From positions 310,001 through 374,000 of the forward strand of contig NZ_WRXO01000004.1 of the NCBI RefSeq assembly GCF_009758125.1: a stretch of 64,000 nt of DNA, written 5' to 3'. This document shows positions 1-9,754 of this stretch, piece by piece; within the stretch, counting starts at the first letter, position 1; every line of letters starts with the position of its first letter. The notes under the pieces are model-generated. The model saw only the letters and a program-made list of their open reading frames with translations, had not been told where the DNA came from and did no database searches. The stretch is from Chitinophaga oryziterrae. Its GTDB lineage: Bacteria; Bacteroidota; Bacteroidia; Chitinophagales; Chitinophagaceae. A program made the translations under genes and the position numbers.

Positions 1-1621
1 CAGCATGACAAAAATCAAGGCTTTTGGGGTTGTGTGAGATCAGTAAAATGATCTTTCCTGATTCCGCGAGTGTTCTTAAATATTGCATGATCGCTATTTC
101 AGACGCTTCGTCCAACTCGCTGAAAGGTTCATCCAGCAATAGAATAGTTGCATTTTTATATAAGGCCCTTGCCAAAGCGATGCGCTGACGCTGACCTCCG
201 CTTATATTCTTTCCTCCTTCCATTATTATCTTTCCGATGCCTTCCGGGAAGTTTTTCAGAAAAGTGGTGAGCCCGGTGACTTCCAGCACTTCATTTAATT
301 TAACAGGATCGTACTGTTTGTCGAACAAAACAATATTATCCAAAACGGATGCATGTAAAATGAAAGGATCTTGTTTTGCATAGGAAATCTGGCTCAGGAA
401 AGGGAGATATTTCCTGCTCTCGCTGTTAAATAAAATTTCGCCTTGCTCCGGCTGCAGAAAACCCGCTGTCAGGTTAAGTATAGTTGTTTTCCCTTTTCCT
501 GAATCACCGCTGATCCCGGACAATGATCCTGTATGGATGGTAGCATTTAAACGATGGAGGATTTTGTTTCCATTGTATGAGAAACCGACATTTTGAAATG
601 TAATGGAAGTTATTTTATCATTTATCGTATTAACTGATAACTCAGGATATACGCCCGTCTCTGCAATTGTATGCTGATAAGTGCGCAACTGGTTGTTTAA
701 GTTAATGATCTTTGAAATACCGGGAATGATCTTATAAGCAGCTGCCATAAAAGTGCCCAGCAATACTATATATGCACTGCCCATTGTATCCGAAAACTTT
801 ATGGCAACGATCAATATGAATAAGCCCAGGATGGCAAACACTTCAAAAAAGCGTGCGGGTAAATCCTGCGTTATCTGCATACTTGAAATCTTCTTACCTA
901 ACTCCGCCTGCACTGCCGTGTGCCTGTTTATAAAAAAAGGGTTCTTATCAAAGATATTACTCTCTACAAATCCTGAGAGTGCCTCACGGAGGTATTGTAA
1001 AGATCGTTCAACGATGGTTTTGATATTCTTTTTAATGTTCTTTAACCTTCTTTTTGTAAGGAACACTAATAATAGAAGTGGTGGTAACAGGGCAATGACA
1101 GCTATCAGGAATAACTGTGCGTTATATACGAGTAAAGTAATTACAGAGAGGCTGACCATCACACATTCTGTAATGATCAACTGGAAATTCAGCAACACGT
1201 ATTGCGCAAATTCTGTAGGCTGATGAATGATCCTGCTGACAAAAACAGCGGAATCTTCATTTGCAAAGTTGCTGTAATCGCCATTCAGGTATTTAGTCAG
1301 GTTCTCTGTAGAAAGCCTTTGAGCAATGCGCGTAATGAATTTCACCTGGGATTGATACACCCAATGCCCCATAATATTCTTGGCAGAAAAAAGGAGCAAC
1401 AGGCATATCGCAGGGATGACAGAATTTTTGTCTGCAAACATGCGGCTATTATTCAAAAAAGAAGCATTGCTCTCTGTATAGAATTTTAGGACAAACAATA
1501 AATATATAATGCAAAATATATCCAGTAAACTGATGAACGTGTTTAACACAATAAACACCTTTACCTGCTTTTTCTCCCCGCGGGTGAGGACCCGGATAAT
1601 ATTTTTATAGATGTTGTTCAT
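1..1621 (-). CDS. ABC transporter, fused permease-ATPase (C-terminus cut by window edge)
   Basis: Half-transporter of the MsbA/PglK type, probably exporting a lipid-linked glycan or other envelope substrate. The reading frame starts with ATG at 1621 and is still open at base 1. The N-terminal half is hydrophobic, with about six membrane segments. The nucleotide-binding domain shows Walker A GDSGKGKTT, the signature ISGGQRQR, Walker B ILLLDEP and the H-loop LISHN, so the ATPase looks intact; only the extreme C-terminus is missing. It overlaps the preceding polymerase-like gene by 17 nt, so it is translated from the same polysaccharide operon. Substrate is inferred from context. It could replace or complement the Wzx-like flippase at 5150-6601. 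Confidence 0.85.
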   Translation of the reverse strand, partial: MNNIYKNIIRVLTRGEKKQVKVFIVLNTFISLLDIFCIIYLLFVLKFYTESNASFLNNSRMFADKNSVIPAICLLLLFSAKNIMGHWVYQSQVKFITRIAQRLSTENLTKYLNGDYSNFANEDSAVFVSRIIHQPTEFAQYVLLNFQLIITECVMVSLSVITLLVYNAQLFLIAVIALLPPLLLLVFLTKRRLKNIKKNIKTIVERSLQYLREALSGFVESNIFDKNPFFINRHTAVQAELGKKISSMQITQDLPARFFEVFAILGLFILIVAIKFSDTMGSAYIVLLGTFMAAAYKIIPGISKIINLNNQLRTYQHTIAETGVYPELSVNTINDKITSITFQNVGFSYNGNKILHRLNATIHTGSLSGISGDSGKGKTTILNLTAGFLQPEQGEILFNSESRKYLPFLSQISYAKQDPFILHASVLDNIVLFDKQYDPVKLNEVLEVTGLTTFLKNFPEGIGKIIMEGGKNISGGQRQRIALARALYKNATILLLDEPFSELDEASEIAIMQYLRTLAESGKIILLISHNPKSLDFCHA

Positions 1622-2888
1622 TATAGCCGATAAGTGTTATAGAAAGGCAACAGAGCGTTAATATTAATGAAAGGTCACACTGATCATGCATGATGATCAC
1701 GTCCGTAAATGAACTAAAGAAAATGATGATAAATATGTCCCTTAACAAAGCCATCCTGTTCTTTATCCCGGTATAACCAATATATCCGTATAGCATTAAA
1801 AGGGTAAGCAATCCGATAATGCCAAACGACACAAAGCTTTCCAGGTATATATTATGAAAGGAATACTGAAGATAACCTCCTTTTCCGGAGATACTGTTAT
1901 CGCCTGTAAACATATGATAGGAAAGGATCTTCTCCCGCAACAGGGTTGCGGCGTCACCGCTGCCGACGCCCAACAGGTAACCATTATGCTCTCTCATTAT
2001 TTCACATGAGAAGCGTATATAGACCAGCCGCAGGCTAAGCCCATCGAAATAGGTCGCTTCGTTAAACGTTGGCTGGGTGAGATAAGACGTCTTAAATAAT
2101 TCCAGGTCCTGGAACCTGCTTTTAATGGGATTATTGGTAAAAAATAGAAGCGCAACAATCGCAATAATACCACCTGCAGGTATAACCCTGTACTTTGCAG
2201 GTAGGTAGGTGAACAAATTAACCACTGAAATTACAAGATGTATGAACAGGAACATCCTGGAAGAAAGCAGGAGCAGCCAGATAGTAAAGAAGACATACAG
2301 GATGATTTTCCACCTCGCAGAAGCAGGAACAAATAAGACGACCGCAACGCTTATCACACATAGCAGGGATGCGTAGATAGCTGTTGACTCAATATTATAG
2401 GCCAGTGTATGATAAAGAAATACAGAAGGATCACCACTAAAAAGATATTGTTTCATTGCCAGGATGCTGGCAAGGGACATCCAGAAAAATGTCCCATACA
2501 CAAATATCTTTAACAGGAAATAGATATGTTCCTTTTTAAATGGGTTTTTAGAAGAGAATATGAACACAATAACGAACTCTCTCTGCACCAATGAAAGTGC
2601 ATGATCTTTATCTTTTGAGATCCAGATACTCAATACATACAGCAAAAAATAAAAAGTAGTCAGATATACAAGAGGACTGCTTTTCAAACGTTCCCATTTT
2701 GTGCTGAAATCTCCTTCGGCTATCCACACCAGTAATAAGCCAATAGTGCTGATGCTGTTAAAAGCAGTGAACCGCCCTCCCAGAATAGCGGATACGAGCA
2801 ATAAGCCTGTAAGTATTAAATACAGTTTATTGAAAATGATCTCTTTCCGGGATTCAATTGCTTTCATAGCAGACCTTTTTGTAGGCAT
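1605..2888 (-). CDS. O-antigen ligase/polymerase-like membrane protein
   Basis: Multi-span integral membrane protein of 427 residues with the layout of the Wzy/WaaL (O-antigen ligase) superfamily: about ten to twelve hydrophobic segments and a large periplasmic-type loop in the C-terminal third that contains GVGSGD and a following HNIYLE segment, the usual conserved patch of that family. Expected role is polymerisation of polysaccharide repeat units or ligation to an acceptor at the inner membrane. ATG at 2888 gives a 35-nt overlap with the upstream GT4 gene. A second ATG at 2867 (MKAIESRK) would reduce the overlap to 14 nt and is equally plausible. One of two such proteins in the operon. Confidence 0.75.
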   Translation of the reverse strand: MPTKRSAMKAIESRKEIIFNKLYLILTGLLLVSAILGGRFTAFNSISTIGLLLVWIAEGDFSTKWERLKSSPLVYLTTFYFLLYVLSIWISKDKDHALSLVQREFVIVFIFSSKNPFKKEHIYFLLKIFVYGTFFWMSLASILAMKQYLFSGDPSVFLYHTLAYNIESTAIYASLLCVISVAVVLFVPASARWKIILYVFFTIWLLLLSSRMFLFIHLVISVVNLFTYLPAKYRVIPAGGIIAIVALLFFTNNPIKSRFQDLELFKTSYLTQPTFNEATYFDGLSLRLVYIRFSCEIMREHNGYLLGVGSGDAATLLREKILSYHMFTGDNSISGKGGYLQYSFHNIYLESFVSFGIIGLLTLLMLYGYIGYTGIKNRMALLRDIFIIIFFSSFTDVIIMHDQCDLSLILTLCCLSITLIGYNEQHL

Positions 2889-3936
2889 CCAGGGTTTTGA
2901 CAGCGGTTTCGGTCCAGTTATTCTGATGAACGATCTTATCCGTGAGGGAATCGTTCACCGGCGCCTTCAGTGCATGTTGTACTGCCGTTCTTATACTTTG
3001 CAGATCGCCGGGATCGCAGTATTCAACATTATCTGAAAAATATTCCCTGGTGTCCCCTTTATCACTTATTACAAGCGTGCAACCGCAAGCCGCTGCCTCA
3101 AGAGAGCTTAAGCCAGTGGTTTCAAACCAGCTGGCGAGAATATGGGTTTTATGTTTGTTGTATAATGCGGCAATTGTTGCCTGATCCTGGTAATTGATAA
3201 AAGTTACTTTATCATAAGCATTTTCCCGGCATTCATTGTAATAGGCATGATGGTTAGGCGCTGCATCCCCTACAATCGTCAATGGTATATCTGCCTCTTT
3301 GAGTGCCCGTATGATATTCAGTTGGTTCTTATAGGGCTCTATTCTGGCCACGCATATGACTGCATCCTCCCGTTGAACAGCATCCGTTTGAGTAAAAATT
3401 GAGGTATCAATGGAATTGGGAATGACGGCGAATGTGCCAGCTTCTTTAAAATCCTTTCTAAGGCGTTCATATTCGCTAAAAGAATTAGGAAGCAAACAGG
3501 CACATTCTTTCAGGATATATGCAATGGACCTCTTATGACCATAGAAGAGGTACTTCCAGGACATAATCCGTTCTCCGTTTTTTATGCTTCGTGCCATACA
3601 TTTAAAATACTCCTGTGCATTCTTACTGAAGAATGACAGGAACCTGTACCTGAATTGTTTGTTCATTTTTGGAGCCTCCTGATAATCCATATAGATAGGG
3701 GAGAGGACAAAAGGTAGTTTGCTCTTATCTATATGGAAAATAATATCCGCAGGACGAATAATATTGAAAAAATGAATAAGCTCATATTGGCTGTAGTCAA
3801 TATGCCTGTCATTACAAAGTTTAATATCAACTGTTATATTCAGCTTCCTGAGTTCATTGGCCGTATTCACCATTTGAATCGTATCGCCTCCTTTAGCGGA
3901 ATATAATGTAGCCCTGCTTATATACAACACTCTCAT
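2854..3936 (-). CDS. Glycosyltransferase family 4
   Basis: Cytoplasmic GT-B glycosyltransferase of 360 residues. The N-terminus (MRVLYISRATLYSAKGGD) is the usual acceptor-side Rossmann start with a Gly-rich loop. The donor-binding domain has CVARIEPYKNQ near residue 195 and the EX7E signature (E272 and E280 in FETTGLSSLEAAACG), which contacts the sugar nucleotide in GT4 retaining enzymes. It lies between two polymerase-like genes, overlapping the downstream one by 35 nt and the upstream one by 4 nt, so it most likely adds a sugar to the repeat unit made by this operon. Sugar specificity cannot be read from sequence. It is the only clear glycosyltransferase in the visible operon, so others must be encoded outside the window or elsewhere. 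Confidence 0.88.
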   Translation of the reverse strand: MRVLYISRATLYSAKGGDTIQMVNTANELRKLNITVDIKLCNDRHIDYSQYELIHFFNIIRPADIIFHIDKSKLPFVLSPIYMDYQEAPKMNKQFRYRFLSFFSKNAQEYFKCMARSIKNGERIMSWKYLFYGHKRSIAYILKECACLLPNSFSEYERLRKDFKEAGTFAVIPNSIDTSIFTQTDAVQREDAVICVARIEPYKNQLNIIRALKEADIPLTIVGDAAPNHHAYYNECRENAYDKVTFINYQDQATIAALYNKHKTHILASWFETTGLSSLEAAACGCTLVISDKGDTREYFSDNVEYCDPGDLQSIRTAVQHALKAPVNDSLTDKIVHQNNWTETAVKTLDAYKKVCYESN

Positions 3937-5153
3937 AGCTGCCTGGTATTAAGAATGAAATTTGTTCTGTTAAACTGAGGGAATAGCGCCGTGCTAAATG
4001 CCAGGACCCATATCACATATTCTGCGGGATTAAAAAGATAACTGCCGGTGAACTGATAGATGAAAATAAATATGAACAGTAACTGCCGGTAGTAGTTCTC
4101 CCAGACTTTTGTCTTTATAAAAAGATAAATGATGGTATAGAACCGGAGTATTAGCCCTAATCCTCCATAGATACAAAATGTTTCTGCCACGGAGTTGTAG
4201 ACCCTTGTTACAGGGATTTTTGAATAGGAGTAAAAGTAGTTGGAGAAGCCCTTCCCAATATGTTTAAACTGTCCCAGGCCGGCACCAAACAATAACGATT
4301 TCGTTTTCGTAACATTCCAGGCAATATAAAATGAATCTGTGATACGCCCCCTTGCAGATGTATCTTTTCCTGAGTAAATATTGTGAAGTCTTTCGAACAA
4401 CGGATTATGCCGGTAAAAGAAAAAAAGTACGAGCATGCTTGCCAGTAACCCCCAGCAGGTTATCATTATAAACGTAATATTCACCTTGCCCCTTAATTTG
4501 TCCATATTAAGCGAGAGAAGGAGTATGGTCCCGATAAAGAATGTGATCAGTACACCCAGGGAGAAACTCAGCAATAAGGAAAGGCATAGTGAGATAAAGA
4601 GGATATTATATTCGCTTTTCAACAGTATTTTCTTTAAAGCATAATATCCGGCAATGGGAAACATGACCAAAGAATAATAAGACGCTTCGAAAGTGAACAG
4701 TTTTAACCTCGGAATAACAGGGATGTCCGGACTTATAGGGAGCAAATACCAAAGAACGGGACGGATAAATGGAATAAACAGCGTTATTAAAGCCACTGCT
4801 ACCAACACAATGTTTATCGTAGCAAGACTTTTAAACACGTTGGCTGTTGCTCCGGCTGTTTTAAAGAACAGATAAGCATTGAGTACAAATATTGCCAGTG
4901 TTTGTAATAACAGGAACGATATGATATAATCCTTTGGATATTCTACGGTCGGCAATTGTATACATGCAAACAGCAGAGAAATAATAAGGAAGTGAAAGTA
5001 GTATTTGACATACTTTTGCCGTATTAAATTAATGAAAAAGAAAGGCGTCAGTAATGTTGTATAATATAGTCCCTCAGGCAATAGTACACTGTTAAAGAAC
5101 GTATACACAATTGCAACGAAGAAGAAGAGATGATATGTTTTAGATGTACTCAC
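3933..5153 (-). CDS. Polysaccharide polymerase-like membrane protein
   Basis: Integral membrane protein of 406 residues with about ten hydrophobic helices starting at residue 8, and an extended hydrophilic loop around residues 255-300 containing SGKDTSARGRITDS and LFGAGLGQF. That loop position and the GAGLGQF patch resemble O-antigen polymerase (Wzy) proteins, which are defined by topology more than by sequence. It overlaps its neighbours by 4 nt on each side (stop/start of the ATGA type), so translation is coupled. Together with 1605-2888 it gives the operon two candidate polymerases or one polymerase and one ligase; sequence alone does not tell which is which. Confidence 0.7.
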   Translation of the reverse strand: MSTSKTYHLFFFVAIVYTFFNSVLLPEGLYYTTLLTPFFFINLIRQKYVKYYFHFLIISLLFACIQLPTVEYPKDYIISFLLLQTLAIFVLNAYLFFKTAGATANVFKSLATINIVLVAVALITLFIPFIRPVLWYLLPISPDIPVIPRLKLFTFEASYYSLVMFPIAGYYALKKILLKSEYNILFISLCLSLLLSFSLGVLITFFIGTILLLSLNMDKLRGKVNITFIMITCWGLLASMLVLFFFYRHNPLFERLHNIYSGKDTSARGRITDSFYIAWNVTKTKSLLFGAGLGQFKHIGKGFSNYFYSYSKIPVTRVYNSVAETFCIYGGLGLILRFYTIIYLFIKTKVWENYYRQLLFIFIFIYQFTGSYLFNPAEYVIWVLAFSTALFPQFNRTNFILNTRQL

Positions 5154-6601
5154 GATCTTACCAATAATAGAATTTTATGGCTGTTCCCCCTTAAATGTGT
5201 GAGATAGAGTGTCAGGATAGCTAACGAAGCACTCACACATTGTAATAAGGGATCAGACAAGAATATAAAGGCCGACAGGAAAATGGAAGGTAGCAGCTGG
5301 GCAATGCATGACAACACCTGGTAACTGCCTGTCAGTATTTTGTTCAGCAGCATTTCCAATACTATCATACTTACAGCACAGGCCCCGATCAGTCCGTAAA
5401 GGACTGCAACAGGCTGCTGAAAGATATATATGCAGGCAAACATGCCCGTCAATGCAAGCACACAGAAAAACACTACATAATATAAATATGTCCGCTCGTG
5501 GCCTACTGCATTGAAATAATAGGTAGGCACGATACTAAGGGCGAAGAATGATTCAAATGAAATGAAATACCTGGTGTATTCATGTACTTCATGAGCTGTT
5601 TCCGTTCCCAGGATAATTTTAAAGATATAGGGATAAATAATATAGAGAATAAGCAGGAAAATGACCGCACAGCTGGTCACTACATTTCTCGCAGCCATAT
5701 ACAGGTCCACGCTATCCAGCTCCTGTGCATGCATTTTTGTAAACTTGGGGGAGATCCAGTGCAGAATGGCGCTGAATCCCATATGTAAATGATTGAACAT
5801 GGTAGCGATCAATGCATAATAACTCAATACTATCAATCCAAAATAATTGACGATCAAATACCTGTCTGACTGGAAAGTAAGAATAATTACCAATGATTGC
5901 AGCCATGTGAGAACGGCAAATGATGTTTCGTGCCTGGGGATTTTCAGGTTGAACTTAAATGAATAACCAGGCAGGCTTCGCTTCATCAGCACGAATGCAA
6001 AAGGGATAAATAGACCGTTTACAATTATTATTACCAGCAGGAGTTGGGTAATATTGAGCGGAAAGAGAGCAAGCAGTAATGCATTCAGTAATAGTCCGCC
6101 CAACCTGTTCCCGCTTCCCAATAATGCGGCAATTTTGTATTGTTCTAATGCTTTGAAATAGTTGGTAAATATTTGCTCAAAAAACTTTATCCCAACAATA
6201 CATCCGGCAAGGCCACAGCTTTGAGCGCATAACTGCTTGTAATTGGCCGCTATTTCAAACAAATGATAATGAGATACCAAAAAGTAGCCTGTCAGAGAGA
6301 GTAATATGCAAAATGCGAACAGCACAACGGTAATGCTGATAGCATTATTCATTGTACCAGTTTTCCCTTCTTCATCCCGCCTTCCTGTATACAAGGCGAT
6401 ATTTTTCAATACCATACTGCCTATCCCCAGATTAAAAAGCTGCATAGATACCACTATGGTATTTACCAGCATCCATATCCCGAACTGTGCCTGTCCCAGG
6501 TGTTTGATAAAGAAAGAGGTGCTCACGAAAAAGAGCACCGGATAGAGAAAGATATCCGCTATATTCCAAAAGCTATTGATGATATTTTTATTCCGGAACA
6601 T
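5150..6601 (-). CDS. Wzx-like polysaccharide flippase (MOP/MATE superfamily)
   Basis: Twelve-to-fourteen helix membrane protein of 483 residues with the typical start of polysaccharide flippases: a short basic N-terminus, then helix 1 (WNIADIFLYPVLFF) and the conserved FIKHLGQAQFGIWMLV segment, where the LGxxxFGIW pattern is the family hallmark. It would move undecaprenyl-linked repeat units across the inner membrane. The start at 6601 lies inside the end of the Wzz-like gene (14-nt overlap) and the stop overlaps the next gene by 4 nt. The same operon also encodes an ABC exporter, so two translocators are present. Assignment to the superfamily is firm; substrate is unknown. Confidence 0.82.
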   Translation of the reverse strand: MFRNKNIINSFWNIADIFLYPVLFFVSTSFFIKHLGQAQFGIWMLVNTIVVSMQLFNLGIGSMVLKNIALYTGRRDEEGKTGTMNNAISITVVLFAFCILLSLTGYFLVSHYHLFEIAANYKQLCAQSCGLAGCIVGIKFFEQIFTNYFKALEQYKIAALLGSGNRLGGLLLNALLLALFPLNITQLLLVIIIVNGLFIPFAFVLMKRSLPGYSFKFNLKIPRHETSFAVLTWLQSLVIILTFQSDRYLIVNYFGLIVLSYYALIATMFNHLHMGFSAILHWISPKFTKMHAQELDSVDLYMAARNVVTSCAVIFLLILYIIYPYIFKIILGTETAHEVHEYTRYFISFESFFALSIVPTYYFNAVGHERTYLYYVVFFCVLALTGMFACIYIFQQPVAVLYGLIGACAVSMIVLEMLLNKILTGSYQVLSCIAQLLPSIFLSAFIFLSDPLLQCVSASLAILTLYLTHLRGNSHKILLLVRS

Positions 6602-7490
6602 ATTTGGGTCTGGTAATGTTTAATAAGATAAAGAGGATTAGCCCGCTTATTACTAAGTACATTATTATAACTACTGCCACAAATTTCACCACGGACTTTT
6701 GCACGGGCATCTGACTTACCAGGAACGGTTCCTGTAATTTTACAGCACGTGAGTCTTGCAGGAAATTCTGCATATCCGTAATTTCTTCCGTGATCTTTTC
6801 ACCTTTCTCAAAAAGCGCTTCTGTATTGATCTGTCCTTTCTGAACAGGGTAAACAGATTGTGTCGTGCTGTTCAGACTATTGGTATATGCATGCATCAGG
6901 GAATCGAGCGCGACCAGTTCTTTTTCCCTGTATGTGATAGCCCGTTTAAACTTTTCTGCCCTCTGCCGCTGTAGCTCCTGTACGGCAACAATATTATTGA
7001 GATAATTTTCCAATAGAATTGCCAGGCTATCAAATACTGCGTGATCTGTACTTTTTACGGAAATATAAAAGATCTGACTATTATTCTCTGTCATATCATC
7101 CGATAACAAACTTCCATAGTTGTTTGTTGCTTTTATTTCGCGGAGGTGCTTTAACTGATTTATACCCAGTGGTAATAAAGTTTGTAATTGTTGATAAGAA
7201 CGCGTTTGAATAAGCGCATTCACATTATCAATTGCTTCCCCATATAATTTTCTTTTTAAAGAAGTATATCCGTAAGAAGCCTTTCCTTCAAATTTCTTTT
7301 CTGCATGGAGGAAATATAACAGTCCTCCCGAAGTTATCACTATCAACAGGAAAGTCATTGCAAACCAATAACGTTTGAACCCTTTGCAGTACTGATGAAT
7401 TATTGACCGGATAAAATGAACTAATAACTTTATTTGCCCGTTAAATTCATTCATCGTTAACTCATCATTTGGTGCTCTCTCTTCTTGCAT
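6588..7490 (-). CDS. Wzz-like chain-length determinant protein
   Basis: Polysaccharide co-polymerase candidate of 300 residues. It has the two-helix layout of Wzz proteins: a first membrane segment at about residues 41-60 (WFAMTFLLIVITSGGLLYF), a periplasmic region of about 200 residues predicted to be alpha-helical and coiled (for example LQRQRAEKFKRAITYREKEL), and a second membrane segment near residues 270-292. There is no C-terminal tyrosine-kinase domain, so it is the short Wzz form rather than the Wzc form. These proteins set modal chain length together with Wzy and Wzx, both encoded just downstream. Sequence similarity within this family is always weak, so the call leans on topology and context. 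Confidence 0.7.
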   Translation of the reverse strand: MQEERAPNDELTMNEFNGQIKLLVHFIRSIIHQYCKGFKRYWFAMTFLLIVITSGGLLYFLHAEKKFEGKASYGYTSLKRKLYGEAIDNVNALIQTRSYQQLQTLLPLGINQLKHLREIKATNNYGSLLSDDMTENNSQIFYISVKSTDHAVFDSLAILLENYLNNIVAVQELQRQRAEKFKRAITYREKELVALDSLMHAYTNSLNSTTQSVYPVQKGQINTEALFEKGEKITEEITDMQNFLQDSRAVKLQEPFLVSQMPVQKSVVKFVAVVIIMYLVISGLILFILLNITRPKYVPE

Positions 7491-7497
7491 AACCGGA

Positions 7498-8298
7498 TTA
7501 TGATTTTTTTTGGATTGTAATCAGATAATGATCGCAGAAAATGTTAAAGGGGAAATAATTGCTTAAGCGCCGCTCCACCTTTTGCAGGAATTTATATAAA
7601 CGGGGATACCTTTCTATAAATCCCTGGTAAAATTCCGGGGGCACAGCAAAGTAGATCCCTTTTAAGGTAAGGACATCAAAATCACTTTTCAGATGCCGCT
7701 TTATATAAGAAGGATTATAATACCGCAGAGAGAAATGGACACCTTCAATATGTGCGGTGGCATCTTTTTTAAATCTTCTGAATGCGGTTTTAAAATCTCC
7801 TTTCAGCGCCATGATCAGTTCCCAGGGGGAAACTACAGGCATTATGACCAATGTGGCCTTCCCTTTTTCCGTTAAGAATGTCTTTAATTGATCAAGTACC
7901 TGGTCCAGTTTGCCGGTACAGTTCAAACCGCCAAAATTCGATATGATATAATCGAATTGCTGGTTTCCTAGGTTGTTCAACTCATTGAATGAACATTGCC
8001 GGGTGTTGATAACATCTTCCAGATGGTGCTCCCGGATTTTACGATCCAATTCATTCAGCATACCGGCAGCGATATCGGTAGAGAGTAACCGGAATCCCTG
8101 ATTGGCGAAAAACAGTGTGTCGATCCCTGTACCACAGTTCAATTCCAAAAAGCGGGATTGTTCCTTAGCCTGTTTCATGACCTCTTCGCGGTATATTGCA
8201 CGCAGATGTGCTGTTAATTTATTTTCATTATTTAGTTTGTCGAAAACCGCAGACTGTAATGAAAATGCCTGGCTTACCAATTGGTCGTTGCTGGTCAT
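7498..8298 (-). CDS. Class I SAM-dependent methyltransferase
   Basis: Cytoplasmic methyltransferase of 266 residues. Motif I, the SAM-binding glycine-rich loop, is FLELNCGTGID at about residues 50-60, followed by the acidic end of strand 2 (STDIAAGM) and motif IV as DYIISNFGGLNC. The C-terminal part is basic and aromatic, as in enzymes acting on lipids or small amphipathic substrates. It sits 2 nt upstream-wise of the radical SAM gene and 7 nt from the Wzz-like gene in the same operon, so a role in modifying the glycan, its lipid carrier or the radical SAM product is plausible. Substrate is not determinable from the sequence. Confidence 0.8.
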   Translation of the reverse strand: MTSNDQLVSQAFSLQSAVFDKLNNENKLTAHLRAIYREEVMKQAKEQSRFLELNCGTGIDTLFFANQGFRLLSTDIAAGMLNELDRKIREHHLEDVINTRQCSFNELNNLGNQQFDYIISNFGGLNCTGKLDQVLDQLKTFLTEKGKATLVIMPVVSPWELIMALKGDFKTAFRRFKKDATAHIEGVHFSLRYYNPSYIKRHLKSDFDVLTLKGIYFAVPPEFYQGFIERYPRLYKFLQKVERRLSNYFPFNIFCDHYLITIQKKS

Positions 8299-8300
8299 AA

Positions 8301-9752
8301 TCAGATTGGTTTAATAATGCCTGTTGAAATCTCTGTTGTATATGCGCTTAGTTCCTCTTTAAGCCTGCGTTTTAAAAAAGAGTATTTGAGTGATTTAAAG
8401 AGTTTAGCGGGAAAGAGACTCCCGTCGCTTTTTAATTTCTCAAGCCTGTAAGTGTAGTGTGTATACCTGTGTAATTTTTTATAGAACGGACTATCATACG
8501 TATTTTTATACATAATATCAAGGTCGTCGGAATCTGTCCAGTTCTCTTTCGTTATCAGGTCTTGTTTTACGTGCTCATAAAACGCTGTACCCGGCAATGG
8601 GTATGAAACAGAGATACCGATATCATCGGGTAATGTTTCCGTGATTAAATCGATCGTCTTATTTATATCTTCTACAGTTTCGTGCAGGTAGCCATATTGA
8701 ATGAAAAAGGCAGCACGGACGCCGTGTTGCTTTAACAATTTCCTGGCCTGCTTAATTTCACCAACAGTTGTGCCCTTGTCCATTGCATCCAGGATCTTCT
8801 GTGAACCACTTTCTGCCCCCATCCATACTTCTTCACAACCGGCCGCTTCGAGATCTGTCACATACTTTTCCTGTACCAGCAGGTCGGCGCGTGATTGAAT
8901 CTTGAAGGCGGTCCTGACGCCAGCCGCTTTTACCAGGTCTGCAAATTCTTTTACCCAACTGCGTTTTAGTCCGAAGATGTCATCGCAGAACCAGATATGG
9001 TCCATGTGGAACAGTTGTTTCAGCAGCACTATTTCTTTCACAACATTTTCAGGGCTACGCATATTGTAGCTGTTACCATAAATGGGTTTGGCGCACCAGT
9101 TACATTTATAGGGACATCCCCTTGTAGTCGCAATGTTGATAGAGAAATACCCATGTTTTTTGAGCCATACTTTTTTGTACGGTCCAATGTTTATGAGATC
9201 CCAGGCAGGCAGCGGGAGTTCATCCAGATGTTTTGAGCCAGGTCTTAACGGATTCTTCTTTATAACGCCTGCATCTGAATAGATGAGTCCTTTTATATTC
9301 TCCAGGTGGGATATATTTTTTTCCAATTGCTGCATTGTTTCCAGCAGGGTATATTCAGCTTCCCCGGAGATCACATAATCAGCCCCATTGTTTAGATACT
9401 TATCGTAATGGTCCGCCGCATCTGAGCTTGTAACGATTACCCTGCAACCGTATGCTTTGGCATATTGCTGCATCAGGAATGCCGCTTCGCGCATATTGCT
9501 CAGGCACATCTTTGTCAGATAATTGAAGCCATCATCGTATATAACAAAAACGTCCGGTTTAAACGTTTTCAGAAGAGGTATCAGTTCTTCCGGCGCATTC
9601 GCGAACATTGTATCGAACAAAGCAACTTCGTACCCGTTTTCTCTCAGGAAAGCCGCAGCCAGTATTGTACCCAATGGTGGGTAAGGTTTTGCATGTGCGA
9701 CCTGCTTGGGATCGAACTGTAGAAAGTATGAATGACTGAATAAGACTTTCAA
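8301..9752 (-). CDS. B12-binding-type radical SAM protein
   Basis: Radical SAM enzyme of 483 residues. Residues 1-140 form the Rossmann-like region typical of the B12-binding domain in this class, but the DxHxxG cobalamin-ligand motif is not visible, as in many relatives. The radical SAM cluster motif CX3CX2C is C213, C217 and C220 in RGCPYKCNWC, followed by a TIM-barrel region with the glycine-rich EEVWMGAESGSQ segment. Family members carry out methylations, ring contractions and other radical chemistry on lipids and secondary metabolites. The start is a TTG at 9752, two bases after the preceding stop; no nearby ATG fits. Its presence inside an exopolysaccharide operon is unusual. Substrate unknown. 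Confidence 0.82.
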   Translation of the reverse strand: MKVLFSHSYFLQFDPKQVAHAKPYPPLGTILAAAFLRENGYEVALFDTMFANAPEELIPLLKTFKPDVFVIYDDGFNYLTKMCLSNMREAAFLMQQYAKAYGCRVIVTSSDAADHYDKYLNNGADYVISGEAEYTLLETMQQLEKNISHLENIKGLIYSDAGVIKKNPLRPGSKHLDELPLPAWDLINIGPYKKVWLKKHGYFSINIATTRGCPYKCNWCAKPIYGNSYNMRSPENVVKEIVLLKQLFHMDHIWFCDDIFGLKRSWVKEFADLVKAAGVRTAFKIQSRADLLVQEKYVTDLEAAGCEEVWMGAESGSQKILDAMDKGTTVGEIKQARKLLKQHGVRAAFFIQYGYLHETVEDINKTIDLITETLPDDIGISVSYPLPGTAFYEHVKQDLITKENWTDSDDLDIMYKNTYDSPFYKKLHRYTHYTYRLEKLKSDGSLFPAKLFKSLKYSFLKRRLKEELSAYTTEISTGIIKPI

Positions 9753-9754
9753 TG

